A DNA stretch of 64,000 nt from Gammaproteobacteria bacterium (GTDB taxonomy: Bacteria > Pseudomonadota > Gammaproteobacteria > JAJFKG01). The translations under genes were made by a program, and so were the position numbers. The stretch spans positions 1-64,000 of the forward strand of contig JAJFKG010000006.1 of the NCBI GenBank assembly GCA_021773335.1, read 5' to 3'. The notes beneath the pieces are model-generated. The model saw nothing but the letters and a program-made list of their open reading frames with translations. It made no database searches and was not told the origin of the DNA. Shown one piece after another: positions 9,054 through 18,097 of this stretch. Every line of letters starts with the position of its first letter. Position 1 is the stretch's first letter.

Positions 9054-9557
9054 ATGCAGAGACTCTATCTTATTCGGCATGCCAAATCCAGCTGGAAGCA
9101 GGGTAACCTCAGTGACTTTGATCGTCCACTAAATGACCGCGGCCAACATGACGCACCTCTCATGGGCAAAATCATTGCCCAACACGGTGTAACACTTGAT
9201 CGCTTGATTGCCAGTCCCGCCCTACGCGCCATCACCACCGCGCGCTTGATCGCCGAGAGCCTTAATTACCCGCCTGCAGACATCCAAGAAGACGCCAACA
9301 TCTATGGCGCCGACACTGCCCAATTGCTCAATACGATCCATAGCATCGATGATCAATACCAGCATGTCGCCCTTGTTGGGCATAACCCTTTTATCTCCGC
9401 AACCGCTAATGCTTTATGCGGCCAACCCAACGAAGAAATGCCAACTTGCGCGGTTATTGCGATTGAGTTTAACTGCACATCTTGGAGTGAAATTGCACCT
9501 GGTACGGGCACATGTGTGTTTTATGAATACCCCAAAAAACTGCCTAATGAAAAATAA
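9054..9557 (+). CDS. SixA-like histidine phosphatase
   Basis: A 167-residue histidine-phosphatase-superfamily protein. The catalytic loop LIRHAKSSW (phosphorylatable His at about residue 9) and the second histidine in LVGHNP (about residue 110) are intact. The LIRHAKS signature and short length resemble SixA, which dephosphorylates phosphohistidine on HPt domains or phosphotransferase proteins. The presence of ptsP nearby makes a PTS-Ntr partner conceivable, but this is inference. AGGAACC lies before the ATG at 9054. It is divergent from thyA with only 52 bp between starts. Confidence 0.85.
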   Translation: MQRLYLIRHAKSSWKQGNLSDFDRPLNDRGQHDAPLMGKIIAQHGVTLDRLIASPALRAITTARLIAESLNYPPADIQEDANIYGADTAQLLNTIHSIDDQYQHVALVGHNPFISATANALCGQPNEEMPTCAVIAIEFNCTSWSEIAPGTGTCVFYEYPKKLPNEK

Positions 9558-9596
9558 AAATAATCCAAGGTAAAGTAGATATGGAGAATTTGCTAA

Positions 9597-10007
9597 ATGA
9601 ATTATGCTGAAATCTCAAAAGAAACCATAGGCTATTTATATAAAAGTTATAATAGTCTCAAGCAGTCACCGCTTGATCAAACGCTGCGAGTACTCATTGA
9701 GTTACGTGTTTCACAAATGAATGGCTGTGAGTATTGTTGTACTCTACATGCTAACGAAGCAAAGCAAATGGGTATTGCACAAGATAAAATTAATACGCTG
9801 GAAAAATGGCCACAATCATCAGCCTTCTCAAAAACGGAAATGGCAGCATTAGCATGGGCAGAGAGCTTAACCTTGCGAGATAAAAATATGGGTCATCACA
9901 AAGAGCAACTAGCGAAACATTATAATGAGCGTGAAATAGTAGATATTACGGCCTGTATATCAATTATGAATGCGCTAAACCGACTTGCCACGAGTTTAAG
10001 GGAGTAA
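9597..10007 (+). CDS. AhpD-like carboxymuconolactone decarboxylase family protein
   Basis: A 136-residue all-helical protein of the CMD/AhpD family. The redox motif CEYC (Cys44 and Cys47, with Cys48 following) and a downstream His in TLHANEA match the peroxidase-type active site of AhpD. The likely role is alkylhydroperoxide or disulfide reduction in the cytoplasm, but many family members are uncharacterised. It lies 39 bp after the sixA-like gene on the same strand, and both sit inside the otherwise conserved lgt-thyA interval. A TATGGAGA site precedes the ATG. Confidence 0.88.
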   Translation: MNYAEISKETIGYLYKSYNSLKQSPLDQTLRVLIELRVSQMNGCEYCCTLHANEAKQMGIAQDKINTLEKWPQSSAFSKTEMAALAWAESLTLRDKNMGHHKEQLAKHYNEREIVDITACISIMNALNRLATSLRE

Positions 10008-10075
10008 TAAGCTCTGTCTTTTCGCTTTTTAAGGAAAGCATTTTAACTCCCTACCATTTTTTATGTCAGCTTTAA

Positions 10076-10861
10076 CTAGCTATTATTATGCCGATACGCC
10101 CAGTACAAAAAAGTTATACCGAATAAGATCATCGGGATCGAAAGTAATTGCCCCATGGTCATCCAGCCAAAGGCAACAAAGCCAAGTTGAATATCGGGTT
10201 GACGGAAGAATTCTAAGCCGAAGCGGAAAATGCCGTAGCCCAGTAAAAACAAACCGGACACTGCCATGCGTGGGCGTGGCTTCGCAGAAAACCACCATAA
10301 AATAATAAATAATAAAATACCTTCACAGAAAAATTCATACAATTGTGATGGGTGGCGTGGTTGCGGTCCTGCGTTGGGAAACACCATACCCCAAGGCACA
10401 TGCGTCACGCGCCCCCACAATTCACCATTAATAAAATTACCGATGCGTCCCGCAGCTAAACCAATCGGCACCAGTGGCGCAACAAAATCACCCACTGCGA
10501 AAAAAGCTTTTTGCGTACTTCGTGCAAACAGCCACATGGCGATGATAACACCCAACAGGCCGCCGTGGAATGACATACCGCCATCCCATACTTTAAAGAT
10601 CACTAAGGGGTTACTCAAAAAACTCGACAAATCATAAAAAAGCATATAACCAATACGCCCGCCGATAACCACGCCAACCGCACAATAAAAAATAAGATCA
10701 CTGACTTGCGCACTTGTCCATCCACTCGCAGGCTTACGTGCACGCCACTCCGCTAAACCCCAGGCACCTAAGAAACCAATCACATACATTAAGCCATACC
10801 AGTGGATTTTAAGCGGCCCTAATTCGAGTGCGATGGGATTGATTTGTGGGTATTGCAACAT
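10076..10861 (-). CDS. lgt: Prolipoprotein diacylglyceryl transferase
   Basis: Lgt is an inner-membrane enzyme that attaches diacylglycerol from phosphatidylglycerol to the lipobox cysteine of prolipoproteins, the first step of lipoprotein maturation. The 261-residue protein has seven hydrophobic segments. It contains the Lgt signature [14 protein letters not shown], the HGGLLG segment with the conserved histidine, and RHPSQLYE. It lies 15 bp downstream of the TSUP transporter gene and is probably co-transcribed with it. Confidence 0.96.
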   Translation of the reverse strand: MLQYPQINPIALELGPLKIHWYGLMYVIGFLGAWGLAEWRARKPASGWTSAQVSDLIFYCAVGVVIGGRIGYMLFYDLSSFLSNPLVIFKVWDGGMSFHGGLLGVIIAMWLFARSTQKAFFAVGDFVAPLVPIGLAAGRIGNFINGELWGRVTHVPWGMVFPNAGPQPRHPSQLYEFFCEGILLFIILWWFSAKPRPRMAVSGLFLLGYGIFRFGLEFFRQPDIQLGFVAFGWMTMGQLLSIPMILFGITFLYWAYRHNNS

Positions 10862-10876
10862 GAGATTTGTTATCCT

Positions 10877-11671
10877 TTACATGATCATATCGAATGCGAC
10901 TAACAAAAGAAAAATAGCAAAAATTCGCGTTAATAGTTTAGTAGAAATCTTATGGGCAAGCCGCGCACCTAGCGGCGCACAGACAACGCTTGCCGTAGCC
11001 AAGCCCACAAACGCCGGCCAATAGATATAGCCAGTCGTCCACGCCGGCAAACCCGGTTCATTCAGCCCCGCCACCATAAAACTTAGCATGCCGGGTAAGG
11101 CAATCGGTACACCAACTGAAGCGGATGTTGCCACGGCTTTGCGTACATCGATATTACAGAAACGCAAAAAGGGCACTGTCAGGGTACCTCCCCCCATACC
11201 TAGTAGCGTACATAAAATACCAAATATAAAGCCAACGATGCCTAGCCCTGTTTTACCCGGTAAATGGCGCGTTGGTTTTGGCTGCAAATCTAAAGCCATG
11301 CGTATTGCAAGGAGTAACACAAACACACCAAAGAAAATCTTTAATGTTTTGCTCGGTAAAACGTCAGCGATCATGGGACCCAGCACTGCGCCGATCACAA
11401 GGCCCGGCACCATCGCACGAAAGATTGACCACTGTACACCACCACGGCGATGATGCGCATACGCTGATGAACATGATGTCACCAAAATTACCGTTAACGA
11501 TGTCGCAACGGCTAAATGCATAGTAATCGTTTCTGGTACCCCAATATGCGGCAATACCCAAACGAGTAAAGGCACATAAATCAAGCCACCACCAATGCCT
11601 AATAGGCCTGCCAAAGTACCAGCCCCTACTCCGCCTAAGAGAAAAAAACCCATAACCATAATTGGTGACAT
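10877..11671 (-). CDS. TSUP/TauE-SafE family membrane transporter
   Basis: A 264-residue integral membrane protein with about eight hydrophobic segments arranged as two repeats. Each repeat has a Gly-rich loop, GLLGIGGGLIYVPLLV near the N-terminus and CTLLGMGGGTLTVPFL in the second half, which is the TSUP hallmark. Characterised relatives export sulfite or sulfonates or move other sulfur anions; the substrate here cannot be read from sequence. A TSUP gene directly before lgt is a recurring gammaproteobacterial arrangement. AGGTTAA precedes the start. Confidence 0.9.
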   Translation of the reverse strand: MSPIMVMGFFLLGGVGAGTLAGLLGIGGGLIYVPLLVWVLPHIGVPETITMHLAVATSLTVILVTSCSSAYAHHRRGGVQWSIFRAMVPGLVIGAVLGPMIADVLPSKTLKIFFGVFVLLLAIRMALDLQPKPTRHLPGKTGLGIVGFIFGILCTLLGMGGGTLTVPFLRFCNIDVRKAVATSASVGVPIALPGMLSFMVAGLNEPGLPAWTTGYIYWPAFVGLATASVVCAPLGARLAHKISTKLLTRIFAIFLLLVAFDMIM

Positions 11672-11890
11672 AAAATTAACCTGTTGTATTTACCTGGCAA
11701 TTCGAAAAAAATGAGGGCAGTAAATCAGTTACCAAGCTCCAGCGAATAGTAACCGGATTGTCAGTACGTCACAATCTCGAACCCAAAATCGATAAATCAG
11801 TTTACTTTTTAACCAGATTTTATTATACTCGCGGTCAATTATCCTAGAATAGGACAAACTGCCTGCAAACCCAATAAGAGGGTAGAACCA

Positions 11891-13288
11891 ATGTCACACC
11901 AATCACCGCCCAGCTACGAGCAAGCAGGTAAAAATCAACATGACGCCTACTGGATGCCATTCACGCCTAACCGTGCTTTTAAGGCCGACCCCAGAATGCT
12001 GGTTAGTGCAAAAGGTATTTACTACACAACGTCCGATGGACGCAAACTTATAGATGGTACTGCGGGACACGCCTCTGTTAATGCAGGACATTGTCGTCCC
12101 GAAATTATTACGGCAATACACGAGCAAGTGAAGACTTTGGATTATGCCCCGGCCTTTCGCTGGGGGCATCCTAGGGCATTTGAATTTGCCAACCGTCTTG
12201 CTGATATTGCTCCAGACAATCTAAATCGTGTCTTCTTTACTAACTCAGGTTCCGAAGCGATTGATACTGCATTGAAAGTTGCGCTCGCTTATCAACAGGC
12301 ACGCGGACAAGCCCAGCGCAATCGTTTAGTCGGGCGCGCCTTGGCCTATCATGGCGTGAGTTTTGGTGCGATTTCAGTTAGTGGGCTGGGTGACAATCGC
12401 AAGCAATTTTCAGCCTTACTGCCACACGTCGACCATTTACCACATACCCATGGTTTGGCGGAAAATCTTTTTAGTCACGGCCAACCACAACATGGCTCTC
12501 ACTTCGCCGATGCTTTAGAGGATATTATTCATATCCATGGTGCCGAAACCATTGCTGCCGTCATCGTTGAACCTGTCACAGTGGCGACAGGTATTTTTAT
12601 CGCACCGGAAGGTTATTTGCAGCGTCTGCGTGAGATTTGCAATCGGCATGACATCCTCTTAATTTTCGACGAAGTGATTACGGGATTTGGACGTATTGGT
12701 GCACGTTGGGCATGTGAACGTTTTAACGTGATACCCGATATTATTACCTCGGCCAAAGCACTTACCAATAGCACACTACCCATGGGAGCGACGATCGTTC
12801 GCGAAGAAATTTACGAAACAATCAATAATAGCGCCCAACAACACGCGATCGAATTTTTTCACGGGTATACGACCTCAGGCCATCCATTAGCTTGTGCAGC
12901 AGGGATAGCTAATTTAGATATTTTTGCGCAAGAAAAATTATTTACACGTGCCAGCGGTGAAATGGAAAAATACTTCGAAGACAAAGTACATGGCTTGCGC
13001 GATATTGAATTAATACGCGACTTGCGCAACATTGGCTTCCTCGCTGCATTTGATCTAACCCCGCAGCCAGATCAAGTCGGCAAACATGGCCAATATGTCG
13101 TCGCAGAATGCTTCAAGCGTGGTTTATTATTGCGTGCCGCCGGCGATATCGCTGTGTTATCACCGCCGCTGACAATAACCAAAGCACAGATAGATGACAT
13201 GTTTGCAATCTTGCGCGAAGTTTTGCAAACGTTGCAAATGTCAATTCAGCCTACGCTGCCAAACCAAGAGGTGGGGTGCCTTGTGTAG
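11891..13288 (+). CDS. Class III omega-amino acid:pyruvate aminotransferase
   Basis: A 465-residue PLP-dependent aminotransferase resembling beta-alanine/omega-amino acid-pyruvate transaminases. It shows the WMPFTPNRAFKADPRML N-terminus, FFTNSGSEAIDTALK, the cofactor aspartate in ILLIFDEVITGFGR, and the probable Schiff-base lysine in ITSAKALTNSTLPMGA. AAGAGGG at 11876-11882 is a good ribosome binding site. It is monocistronic and separates TSUP-lgt from ptsP on the opposite strand. The TAG stop falls in the TGTAG at the start of the repeat leader, so the last residues (about NQEVGCLV) may be altered by a repeat insertion. The exact amine donor is not predictable. Confidence 0.9.
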   Translation: MSHQSPPSYEQAGKNQHDAYWMPFTPNRAFKADPRMLVSAKGIYYTTSDGRKLIDGTAGHASVNAGHCRPEIITAIHEQVKTLDYAPAFRWGHPRAFEFANRLADIAPDNLNRVFFTNSGSEAIDTALKVALAYQQARGQAQRNRLVGRALAYHGVSFGAISVSGLGDNRKQFSALLPHVDHLPHTHGLAENLFSHGQPQHGSHFADALEDIIHIHGAETIAAVIVEPVTVATGIFIAPEGYLQRLREICNRHDILLIFDEVITGFGRIGARWACERFNVIPDIITSAKALTNSTLPMGATIVREEIYETINNSAQQHAIEFFHGYTTSGHPLACAAGIANLDIFAQEKLFTRASGEMEKYFEDKVHGLRDIELIRDLRNIGFLAAFDLTPQPDQVGKHGQYVVAECFKRGLLLRAAGDIAVLSPPLTITKAQIDDMFAILREVLQTLQMSIQPTLPNQEVGCLV

Positions 13289-13315
13289 CCTACTGTCTTT
13301 GCGTCAAGCCCAGAT

Positions 13316-13404
13316 GTAGCCTTGATAAGCGCCACCGGCGCGCATCAAGGGAATGTATTGGCAAACCCTGATCCTTGATGGCACCGCACGCAGATCAAGG
13401 CTAC
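13316..13404. repeat. REP-B inverted pair, copy 2
   Basis: An 89-bp unit, GTAGCCTTGATAAGCG to AAGGCTAC, between the convergent 3' ends of the aminotransferase gene and ptsP. The leader TACTGTCTTTGCGTCAAGC precedes it at 13291-13309, the same leader seen before REP-A copies near trmL. Paired hairpins between convergent genes could terminate transcription from both sides. Confidence 0.85.
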
Positions 13405-13418
13405 GCGGTGGCATTGTT

Positions 13419-13506
13419 GTAGCCTTGATAAGCGCCACCGGCGCGCATCAAGGGAATGTATTGGCAAACCCTGATCCTTGATGCGCCGCACGCAGATCAA
13501 GGTTAC
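13419..13506. repeat. REP-B inverted pair, copy 3
   Basis: An 88-bp near-duplicate of the preceding unit, 14 bp further on, ending GGTTAC instead of GGCTAC. It stops 10 bp before the ptsP stop codon. Its close identity to copy 2 indicates a recent local duplication. Confidence 0.85.
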
Positions 13507-13516
13507 AACTACTAGA

Positions 13517-15793
13517 TTACCGACCAGCGCGGATAAGTCCGCCAAGCCCCGCCTGATCAAGCACAGTTTCAAGGTGACGACGGATCATTAAAGGATTATC
13601 CATATGCAACACTTGTTGTAATAATTCTTTGGCGTGCACTAAAGTAAAGTTGCGAATCACCCAACGGATACGCGGCAAACTCGCAGAATTCATACTCAAA
13701 GCATCAAATCCCATGCCCAACAATAAAATTGCTGCCAATGGGTCACCCGCCATTTCGCCACAAATACTCACCTGTTTATTCTCAGCATGCGCGCATGTAA
13801 CAACTTCTTGTAAAGCCATCAGTACTGCTGGATGCAATGCATCATACAAGTTGGCCACCCGCGAATTATTACGGTCAACTGCCAAAATATATTGGGTTAA
13901 ATCATTACTGCCAATTGAAAGAAAATCAACACGCCTGGCTAATAAACGTGCCTGATAAACCGCCGCAGGAACTTCAATCATCACGCCCACCAATGGCATA
14001 TTAACTTGGCAACCTTCTTCGATAACCTCGCTATGTGCTTGGCGCAAGAAACGTAAGGCTTCATCTAATTCCGATACATGACTGATCATCGGAAACATAA
14101 TCCGTAAATTAGGATAACCTTCACTTGCCCTTAGCATTGCACGCATTTGCACGAGCATAATGTCTGGGTGATCGAGCGTAATACGAATACCACGCCAACC
14201 TAAGAATGGGTTATCTTCTTGAATAGGTAAGTACGGCAATTCTTTATCACCACCAACATCCAAGGTGCGCATAATCACGGGTCGCGGTGCAAATGCTGCG
14301 AGTAATTGCTTATATATCACTTTTTGCTGTTCTTCAGTGGGAAAATGATCACGCGCAATAAATGCCATCTCTGTACGATATAAGCCAACGCCTTCAGCGC
14401 CCACTGTCAAAGACAAGCCCGCATCTGCAGCTAAGCCTGTATTAACACACAAAGCTACACAGTGCCCATCGGGGGTTTCTGCCGGCATATCACGTAAGGC
14501 TTCAAGATCGGCGTCGAGTTCTTCTTCTTGCTTAGCTAAAGCAAGAAATTGACGACGTAGTTTTTCTGATGGGGCAATATAGACTTGGCCATGGTAACCA
14601 TCAATAATAACTTCTTGGCCTTCTGCTTCAGATAGCGTGATATTTGCGACACTCATTGCCGTCGGCACACCTAAAGCACGAGCCAAAATCGCGACATGTG
14701 AATTGCTCGAGCCACTACCTGACACTACGCCAGCCAAATGACCTTCAGGCACTTCGGCCAAAGCGGCGGCTGTCACTTCATCACCGATTAAGATAGTTTG
14801 CTCTGGGTATTGTGCTACTTTCTTTTGTCCGGCTTGCAAATGAGAAAGCACACGACGTCCGATATCTTTTATATCTGTTATACGTTCACGGATATAATCG
14901 TCTTCCATCGCCTCAAAAGCACTGATATGCCCTTTGATTACTTTACGTAAGGCACCTTGCGCCCAATTGCCAGCACGAATTTCACTAACCACTTCGTTGC
15001 CTAAGCTGTGTCCCGATAACATGGCCAGGTAAGCATCAAACAAAGTTTGTTCTTGCTCAGGCAAATGAGTCGCTATACGCTCTTTGAGGACTTTCACTTC
15101 ATCGCGGGTAGCTACCAACGCCTCTTCAAACAGTGCAATTTCTGTAGCGATATCTTCGACAGTTTTATCAGGCACAGCTTTAAGATTAGCAGGAGGATAG
15201 ACTACAACCGCCGTGCCAATCGCCACGCCAGGGACACTGCCTAAACCCTTTAGCACTTGTGCACTTATCTGTTCATGCAAACCCGCAGTATCACTACTTG
15301 AATCGACCCCCACCTGAGCACTTGCCTTTGCCACTACACCAGCTAATTGTGCCGCCATAGTTACTAGCAAAGCTTCTTCGGCAACATCAAAACGTCGCTG
15401 CTCTTCTTCTTGCACGGTGAGCACACCCAGGACTTGGCGGTTATAACTGATCGGTACACCAAGGTACGCATGTAAGCGCTCTTCGCCACTATCAGGATGG
15501 AAAAAGAAATCGGGGTGCGATGGTGCACTTTCTAAGTTTAACGGTTCACCGCGTTGTACCACTAAACCAACCAAGCCTTGACCGGGTTGCACACGAATAG
15601 GATCATCAGGATTGACTTTGAGACCATCAGTGGCCATTAAGACATAATCATGTTGCTTGGCATCTTTAAGATAAATTGTACAGGCTTGGGTTTCTAAGGC
15701 TTCACGTACACGCTTAACAACGATCTGCAATGCCTCACTCATATCTTGAGCGGCATCAACTTCCTGTAAGATGCGTCGTTGTAACTTAAGCAT
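13517..15793 (-). CDS. ptsP: Phosphoenolpyruvate-protein phosphotransferase PtsP (EI-Ntr)
   Basis: PtsP is the first enzyme of the nitrogen-related phosphotransferase chain and passes phosphate from PEP to the HPr-like NPr. The 758-residue protein has an N-terminal GAF sensor domain (about 1-165), the EI N-terminal region with the phosphorylatable histidine in GSGSSNSHVAILARALGVP, and a C-terminal PEP-binding TIM barrel (RTLDVGGDKELPYLP, ICGEMAGDP, SIGSNDLTQYILAVDRNN). A GGAAAGGG site precedes the ATG. rppH lies 93 bp upstream, the common gammaproteobacterial pair. No NPr or EIIA gene is in the window. Confidence 0.96.
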   Translation of the reverse strand: MLKLQRRILQEVDAAQDMSEALQIVVKRVREALETQACTIYLKDAKQHDYVLMATDGLKVNPDDPIRVQPGQGLVGLVVQRGEPLNLESAPSHPDFFFHPDSGEERLHAYLGVPISYNRQVLGVLTVQEEEQRRFDVAEEALLVTMAAQLAGVVAKASAQVGVDSSSDTAGLHEQISAQVLKGLGSVPGVAIGTAVVVYPPANLKAVPDKTVEDIATEIALFEEALVATRDEVKVLKERIATHLPEQEQTLFDAYLAMLSGHSLGNEVVSEIRAGNWAQGALRKVIKGHISAFEAMEDDYIRERITDIKDIGRRVLSHLQAGQKKVAQYPEQTILIGDEVTAAALAEVPEGHLAGVVSGSGSSNSHVAILARALGVPTAMSVANITLSEAEGQEVIIDGYHGQVYIAPSEKLRRQFLALAKQEEELDADLEALRDMPAETPDGHCVALCVNTGLAADAGLSLTVGAEGVGLYRTEMAFIARDHFPTEEQQKVIYKQLLAAFAPRPVIMRTLDVGGDKELPYLPIQEDNPFLGWRGIRITLDHPDIMLVQMRAMLRASEGYPNLRIMFPMISHVSELDEALRFLRQAHSEVIEEGCQVNMPLVGVMIEVPAAVYQARLLARRVDFLSIGSNDLTQYILAVDRNNSRVANLYDALHPAVLMALQEVVTCAHAENKQVSICGEMAGDPLAAILLLGMGFDALSMNSASLPRIRWVIRNFTLVHAKELLQQVLHMDNPLMIRRHLETVLDQAGLGGLIRAGR

Positions 15794-15886
15794 TACTACC
15801 CTTTCCTAATGTAGGTATTCGGTATATATAAACACAAAACGTAGGTAATCAGCAGGTTCGAGCAGGGTAGCCACATGGCGACTGCT

Positions 15887-16402
15887 CTACTCAGCGATTT
15901 CTCTCAGTGAATCGGCAAATGCTACTTTTTCAGTTTCAAGGAGAGGAAATAATTCTTGCATGGCGCGTCGATAAACTTGGCGTTTGAAAAAAATCACTTC
16001 GCGTAGCGGTTGCCAATAGCGTACCCAACGCGCACCATCAAACTCCGGTTTATCACCATAAGTAAAACACAGACTGTCTTCATCCGTTAATAAGCGCAGC
16101 ATAAACCATTTTTGCTTTTGCCCAATACACAAAGGACGTGAATGGTAACGGATAAAATGCTTAGGTAGGCGATAACGTAACCAACCGGTAGTACATCCTA
16201 ACACTTGAACATCTTCTTGACGCAAGCCAATTTCTTCGTGTAGTTCTCTAAACATGGCTTCTTCAGGTGCTTCACCAACATTGATCCCACCTTGTGGGAA
16301 TTGCCAAGCGTTTTGACCAATGCGCCTACCCCAGAATACGCGATCCGCAGAATTCACCAGAATGATGCCTACATTTTCGCGAAAACCGTCTGAATCAATC
16401 AC
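15887..16402 (-). CDS. rppH: RNA 5'-pyrophosphohydrolase
   Basis: RppH converts 5'-triphosphate (via diphosphate) RNA ends to monophosphate and so starts RNase E-dependent mRNA decay. The 171-residue protein has [23 protein letters not shown] and a complete Nudix box ([20 protein letters not shown] then IGL). The start [17 protein letters not shown] is the canonical RppH N-terminus. It heads the rppH-ptsP block. The upstream 209 bp (16403-16611) separate it from the divergent POT gene and hold no convincing gene. Confidence 0.96.
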   Translation of the reverse strand: MIDSDGFRENVGIILVNSADRVFWGRRIGQNAWQFPQGGINVGEAPEEAMFRELHEEIGLRQEDVQVLGCTTGWLRYRLPKHFIRYHSRPLCIGQKQKWFMLRLLTDEDSLCFTYGDKPEFDGARWVRYWQPLREVIFFKRQVYRRAMQELFPLLETEKVAFADSLREIAE

Positions 16403-16611
16403 TTAGAGTGCCCCAATTAACTTATAGATCTATAGTTGCATTGTTCCAAAAAAGCGCTGTTCCAGCAAGTTCTTTTTACCCATTAATTCAATTAATAATA
16501 GCTTGCAAATGCGCAAGAAAAGCGCTGGACAAAACTTTAAAAAAACTGCAGTATGAAACGTTAAAAGCAATAAGAGAATTATAAATGCACTATAAAAACA
16601 TAGCGTAGCGT

Positions 16612-18069
16612 ATGAACTTACTAACAAAAATAAAAAATCATCAGCCCCCTGCATTTTATACGCTCTTTATCGTCGAGATGTGGGAGCGTTTTGGTTACTA
16701 TGGCTTACAAAGCCTGCTCGTTCTCTATGTATCTACAAAATTCGGTTTTAGCGATAATAAAACCTATGCCATCTTTGCCGCCTTTGCTGCACTTATCTAT
16801 GCGACACCTGTACTAGGCGGGTATTTAAGTGATCGTGTCATTGGTTATCAACGCACGTTGATTTTAGGCGCGATTTCCCTAGCTATCGGCTACAGTATCT
16901 TGGCATTTTCCAATGAGATTGCGCTTTATATTGGCCTTGGCACTGTGATCGCAGGCAATGGCTTATTTAAAGCAAGTCCCAGTAGCTTATTGGGTAAAGT
17001 CTATGGCCCGACCGATCCGCGACTAGAAGGCGGTTTCACCCTCTACTACATGTCGATTAACATCGGTAGTTTTGCCTCTATTCTATTGGTTGGTTACATT
17101 GAAAAAGACACCGGCTGGCCTGCGGCCTTTAGTATTTGTAGCTTGGGTTTAATCATTGGTTTGATTACTTTTCTGTGTACGCGCCGTTTTGTAAAACAGT
17201 ATGGCTCTGAAGCAGATTTCAAACCAGTTAGCTTCTTTAAGTTAGCAAGTATATTATTGATTGTAGGGGTATCCGTATTAATATTCGCCGGGTTACTCGA
17301 TCATTTAGTCTTTACCTACACCTTAATATCAATTTTAGGTGTGTTTATCGTGATCTTTTACGGTTATTTAACAACACGCCTACGCGGTGAAGAGCGTGAT
17401 AAATTTTTAGCGTGTATGATCATGATTATCTTTGCGGTTGCCTTTTTCTCCTTATATTTCCAAGCGCCAACTTCGCTTAATTTATTTGTTGAACGCAACG
17501 TTAATCATCACATACTGGGGATTTATCTACCGACCTCTTCTTTTCAAGCATTTAATCCAATATGGATTTTAACTTTGTCCCCTATCTTAGCTTGGCTATA
17601 CGGTAAACTTAAAGCTAAAAAGCATGATTTATCTATCCCGTTCAAATTTGCCATTGGTATTATTTTGATGGGCTTGGGATTTTTAATTCTTAGCCAAACC
17701 CCTCACTTTGCCAATCAAAATTATCATGTGAGTCCGTGGTGGATAGTTGCAAGCTATTTTCTACAAAGTTTGGCAGAACTTTTGGTGAGCGCCTTAGGGG
17801 TTGCCATGGTTGCCAAACTGGCGCCTCCGCGTATGTTAGGCATGATGATGGGAACCTGGTTTTTTAGCGCAGCAGCCGCTGCGGCACTCTCAGGACGGTT
17901 AGCCGATTTGGCCAGTGTCTCTGGCGCTAACCGCCTGGATCCCTCTGTATCACTGCCAATCTATGCCCACACATTTGCAATATTTGGTTGGCTAGCCATT
18001 AGTGTTGGTGTGATTGCCTTTTTCTTCGTACCTTACCTAACTCGTTTAGCCGGGGATAAAATAATATAA
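16612..18069 (+). CDS. POT family proton-coupled di-/tripeptide transporter
   Basis: A 485-residue inner-membrane transporter of the POT/PTR2 family with about 14 hydrophobic segments. The family signature EMWERFGYYGLQSLLVLY lies in the first helix (the ExxER proton-coupling motif), and the second signature is FTLYYMSINIGSFAS. Such carriers import small peptides with protons. This suits an intracellular amino-acid-feeding lifestyle, which is inference. It ends 28 bp before dapB on the same strand. No strong ribosome binding site is seen before the ATG. Confidence 0.93.
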   Translation: MNLLTKIKNHQPPAFYTLFIVEMWERFGYYGLQSLLVLYVSTKFGFSDNKTYAIFAAFAALIYATPVLGGYLSDRVIGYQRTLILGAISLAIGYSILAFSNEIALYIGLGTVIAGNGLFKASPSSLLGKVYGPTDPRLEGGFTLYYMSINIGSFASILLVGYIEKDTGWPAAFSICSLGLIIGLITFLCTRRFVKQYGSEADFKPVSFFKLASILLIVGVSVLIFAGLLDHLVFTYTLISILGVFIVIFYGYLTTRLRGEERDKFLACMIMIIFAVAFFSLYFQAPTSLNLFVERNVNHHILGIYLPTSSFQAFNPIWILTLSPILAWLYGKLKAKKHDLSIPFKFAIGIILMGLGFLILSQTPHFANQNYHVSPWWIVASYFLQSLAELLVSALGVAMVAKLAPPRMLGMMMGTWFFSAAAAAALSGRLADLASVSGANRLDPSVSLPIYAHTFAIFGWLAISVGVIAFFFVPYLTRLAGDKII

Positions 18070-18097
18070 GCGCTCAAACAAGCTAAGGAGCAGAACA

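Noticed and set aside
16430..16654. Minus-strand open frame of 74 codons before the POT gene
   Set aside because: It overlaps the POT start, is low-complexity Leu/Phe-rich and lacks a ribosome binding site and recognisable domains.
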